From Lingula anatina (taxonomy: Eukaryota > Brachiopoda > Lingulata > Lingulida > Lingulidae), in NCBI RefSeq assembly GCF_001039355.2, contig NW_019775569.1, positions 876,712-940,711 on the forward strand: 64,000 nucleotides of DNA, in the 5' to 3' direction. Made by a program: the position numbers and the translations under genes. Numbering within the stretch: position 1 is the stretch's first letter; every line of letters starts with the position of its first letter. The notes below the pieces were generated by a model. The model was not told the DNA's origin. It saw only the letters and a program-made list of their open reading frames with translations, and did no database searches. Below are positions 62,201 to 64,000 of the stretch, in pieces.

Positions 62201-62775
62201 AAGCGCTTAATCTCCAGCAAGAGAAAACTAAACAGGAGACACAAGTGTTACGTGTAAGTTTCAGATATTTTCCTTTCCATAGCAGCTTAAGCTCATGTTT
62301 CAAACACACATCTGTGAATGCCCACCAAATCAAAAAGGTAAATTCAGAAGGCAAGTAATTAAAGAAGTAACATGAAATATTACTTTCATGATTGTCCATG
62401 GTAGCAACCTTTCCAGTCATACTTGACTATTTACAAGGACCATCAGAACAGTTAAAATTTTCTCTTCTTGACTCTTGTTATTATTTCCTCTAAAAGACTC
62501 AGTATTTAAAAAAAAATTTAAATAATGCAAAGTGCTTTTGAAATTGCTTGCAGTGATCATTTTTTGATTTTGAGTAATCCTATCAACCTTAAATGATCTT
62601 GTTTACAACATTATTAGTTTTTTTGTTGTTCTAGAAGCGGAATGCAGCTCAGATGACCCGGCTAAAGAGACAGTTGAAAGAGGTGACTAGTAGGAACAGA
62701 CAGTGGAATGAACAGGCTTCTCAGCTGGAAAAAGGCATTGCAGAGCTCAAGAAAAAGCTGCAGGATGATCACTGA
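50261..62775 (+). CDS. Coiled-coil protein resembling CCDC122
   Basis: Eleven exons: 50261-50280, 50425-50543, 51208-51342, 59838-59980, 60198-60213, 60662-60775, 60985-61066, 61277-61404, 61633-61772, 62197-62253, 62635-62775 (TGA). All phases agree, giving 364 residues. The N-terminal 110 residues are Pro/Ser-rich and probably unstructured; from there almost everything is heptad-rich coiled coil. The C-terminal pattern (RLKRQLKEV, then NRQWNEQ, QLEKGIAELKKKL) resembles vertebrate CCDC122, a poorly characterised coiled-coil protein of 273 residues; the assignment is tentative. Exon 5 is a 16 nt micro-exon needed to keep the frame. A 13-codon upstream ORF starts at 50186. AATAAA follows at 62815-62820. 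Intron 3 (8.5 kb) hosts a gene on the other strand. Confidence 0.78.
50922..51061. repeat. Foldback repeat built from AAGGTTCATTGGTCC units
   Basis: The left end CAATAGTCTGAAGGTT and right end AACCTTCAGACTATTG are perfect inverted repeats. Inside, AAGGTTCATTGGTCC and its complement recur, so the element contains both tandem and inverted copies of one short unit. It lies in intron 2 of the CCDC122-like gene. No target duplication was recognised. Confidence 0.65.
53259..58315 (-). CDS. Type I receptor: SUEL-like lectin, CUB-like, Asp/His-rich and mucin-like stalk, TM, YxN tail
   Basis: Six exons on the minus strand: 58315-58270, 55965-55621, 55387-54962, 54777-54061, 53831-53759, 53424-53259 (TAA); 590 residues with consistent phases. 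Exon 1 is a signal peptide (MEALHTLIILVILWTG). Exon 2 (about residues 16-130) is a diverged SUEL/Gal_lectin module with conserved Cys spacing, CSGRQAC and HLEVGYDC. Exon 3 (about 131-272) is a Cys-poor, N-glycosylation-rich module ending FWIKLSAYQWG, CUB-like by shape. Exon 4 has an Asp/His-rich run followed by about seven 11-residue Pro/Thr repeats of the PTRGPIPT type, a mucin-like stalk. Exon 5 is the TM. Exon 6 is a cytoplasmic tail with Y553, Y558, Y575 and Y580; YDNA, YQNA and YDNV fit the Grb2 SH2 consensus. The gene lies wholly inside intron 3 of the CCDC122-like gene. No orthologue recognised. Confidence 0.85.
54240..54510 (-). repeat. 33 bp coding tandem repeat (mucin-like stalk)
   Basis: Within exon 4 of the nested receptor, a 33 bp unit (plus strand GGGATAGGCCCTCTGGTGG core) repeats about seven times, in frame, giving 11-residue units of the type P-T-R-G-P-I-P-T-x-P-x. 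Units differ by few bases, so copy number is probably variable in populations. Thr and Pro density predicts O-glycosylation. Confidence 0.85.
54650..54720 (-). repeat. (GAT)n coding microsatellite encoding poly-Asp with His
   Basis: Plus-strand ATC repeats read as GAT (Asp) codons on the minus strand in exon 4 of the nested receptor, giving runs of nine and ten Asp interrupted by His and followed by an Arg/His/Ser-rich segment. Length variation would keep the frame. Acidic/His clusters can bind metal ions; that role is inference. Confidence 0.8.
56908..57128. repeat. Tandem duplication of a 109 bp intronic segment
   Basis: GATGTATTGTTTGTGCCACA at 56908 recurs as a near copy at 57017. Both are followed by AACGACCATCAT-like and GACGACCATCAT-like sequence, TTGTTTGACAAATAAC, and TACTTGCTACTGT. 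Two copies lie head to tail in the intron after exon 1 of the nested receptor. Confidence 0.8.
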
Positions 62776-63947
62776 ATTTGCATACACTGAATATACAAAC
62801 AAGATAAGAAGAAAAATAAATAAAATTAATAAATAGAAAATTACCAGTTTTGAATGTGTTATATAACAGATTTCACTTAGACTAATAAAATGATTTTAGT
62901 CTCTTTATTATAAGCACTCTATAACTGTTCAGCCAGCAGGATGTACAGTGGATTTGCATACACAAAAATTGACTGTATAACACAACTGGCATGGGATACA
63001 CTACCAGTACAATGCTATAGTGGAGACTGTGACTCCAACAACTTCTTATTGAAGGTGTCCTGGTACTTTTTTTCTTTGGGATAATATTGTGAATAAAATC
63101 CATTCATTGTTGCTCTTTATGTCTTTAATTATAATAAAAATTGGTGATGCTTTATTTTCACTTTTTTAATTTAATACACATAGGTCCATTCTTTCAGTTA
63201 TTCTTGAAATATGATTTGAAGATATACAATGCTGCTTTTAGAGACTACATTGTACATGTATATAACAAAAATGTGTGTAGGTGATGATCCTATCAATACC
63301 TCTGGTTAATAGAATTTAAAGGTACATGTACATTCCATGAAACTTACACACCAAAATGGATTTTCCTGGGAAAATAAGCAATTTTCTCGTACTCACCAAT
63401 CATTTATCTATCTCTCTGTGCACTTGATTCAACCCTTGATAAAATTTACAAAGGTTGATTTTAGCTTAAAATGACTGGTCAGTCATTATAACAATGACCA
63501 TTTTCCTACAAGCTCCAATGGAAATAGAAACATCATGTAGGCTCCAGGGAAAATTTTAAAGGGGTTAAAACCTTTTTAATGTGTATTTTAAGTATTATAA
63601 GAAGCTGTGAATGGCCAATATAGGCATTTTTGGGGATTTTCAAATCCATGGACTGTACCTGGATGAATTTTTTTTCTCAACTGGCGAATGTTTTCTTTCC
63701 ATAGAAAAATTGCATAGAAAACAACAAAACAACCAATGAATTAATACTAAAGTGAAAGCATTTTTTCATCTTCTAAAGCAGTTGAAAACTGATATGCGAA
63801 GGATTCCTTTGATATTTTGGAGAAAAATTAAGATTGACGATATTGGTGTTGCTCGTGTCTTGATTCGACGATCTTCAGTGGTGGAGTACCATTTCGAACT
63901 GGGAAGTGAATTTTTACATGTAGTCTCTTCAAACTTTCTCAATCAAA
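62776..63947. other. 3' flank of the CCDC122-like gene and intergenic sequence
   Basis: The 3' UTR with AATAAA signals (62815-62820 and overlapping) comes first. The rest is AT-rich without coding evidence. A 74-codon frame from 63752 shares no similarity with known families; part of it may be the 5' UTR of a gene starting at 63948. Confidence 0.45.
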
Positions 63948-64000
63948 ATGTCAAAGAAGGAATTGCCTTCGTTTGATGAACTTCAAATGTGGAGTGTCAT
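63948..64000 (+). CDS. Possible first exon of an unknown gene (partial, runs off the window)
   Basis: ATG at 63948 in an AATCAAAATGTC context opens a frame that stays open to the window end and reads MSKKELPSFDELQMWSV. Composition is protein-like and the preceding bases lack other in-frame ATGs nearby. The overlapping frame of 63752-63976 stops inside it, so both cannot be coding. The evidence is only an open 17-codon frame with a plausible start. Confidence 0.25.
   Translation, partial: MSKKELPSFDELQMWSV

Overview
The window reads as nuclear DNA of a metazoan, probably an AT-rich, highly heterozygous marine invertebrate. Genes are split by GT-AG introns, and domains are animal-specific: EMI collagen, SUEL-type lectin, receptor guanylate cyclase, TNFAIP8, FKRP. 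MITE-like elements with clear target duplications are dense. The sequence does not settle the phylum. Exon joins were built by eye from splice signals and reading phase; the multi-exon models close in frame.

Layout: (1) 1-135, last codons of a USP30-like deubiquitinase. (2) 3182-24595, a natriuretic-peptide-receptor-type guanylate cyclase of 21 coding exons and about 1221 residues. Exons 4-10 and 11-21 each occur twice, and a single N sits at each junction (9966 and 19473). The order is exons 1-10 | N | 4-21 | N | 11-21. This is best read as an alternative-haplotype contig (9967-19472) left between two contigs of the main haplotype. (3) 26587-31891, an EMI-domain collagen-like secreted protein of 10 exons and 360 residues. 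(4) 34413-34832, a single-pass membrane protein with two PPxY motifs. (5) Minus strand: an FKRP orthologue (36770-38263) with an upstream leader exon, and the main coding exon of a TNFAIP8-family protein (41937-42517). (6) 50261-62775, an 11-exon coiled-coil gene resembling CCDC122. Its 8.5 kb third intron contains, on the opposite strand, a complete six-exon type I receptor (53259-58315): SUEL-like lectin module, CUB-like module, Asp/His-rich and mucin-like stalk, TM, and a tail with three YxN motifs. (7) A possible first exon of another gene runs off the right edge.

The genes do not form one pathway. Several act at the cell surface or in the secretory route: the cyclase makes cGMP on ligand binding, the EMI collagen is extracellular, FKRP glycosylates dystroglycan in the Golgi, and the lectin receptor is built for ligand binding and tyrosine signalling. 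The strongest non-genic signals are insertion polymorphisms seen by comparing the two cyclase copies: a 263 bp PIF/Harbinger-like MITE, and a 24 bp palindrome flanked by a short direct repeat. A second copy of that palindrome, with a perfect 8 bp duplication, lies in the EMI-collagen gene.
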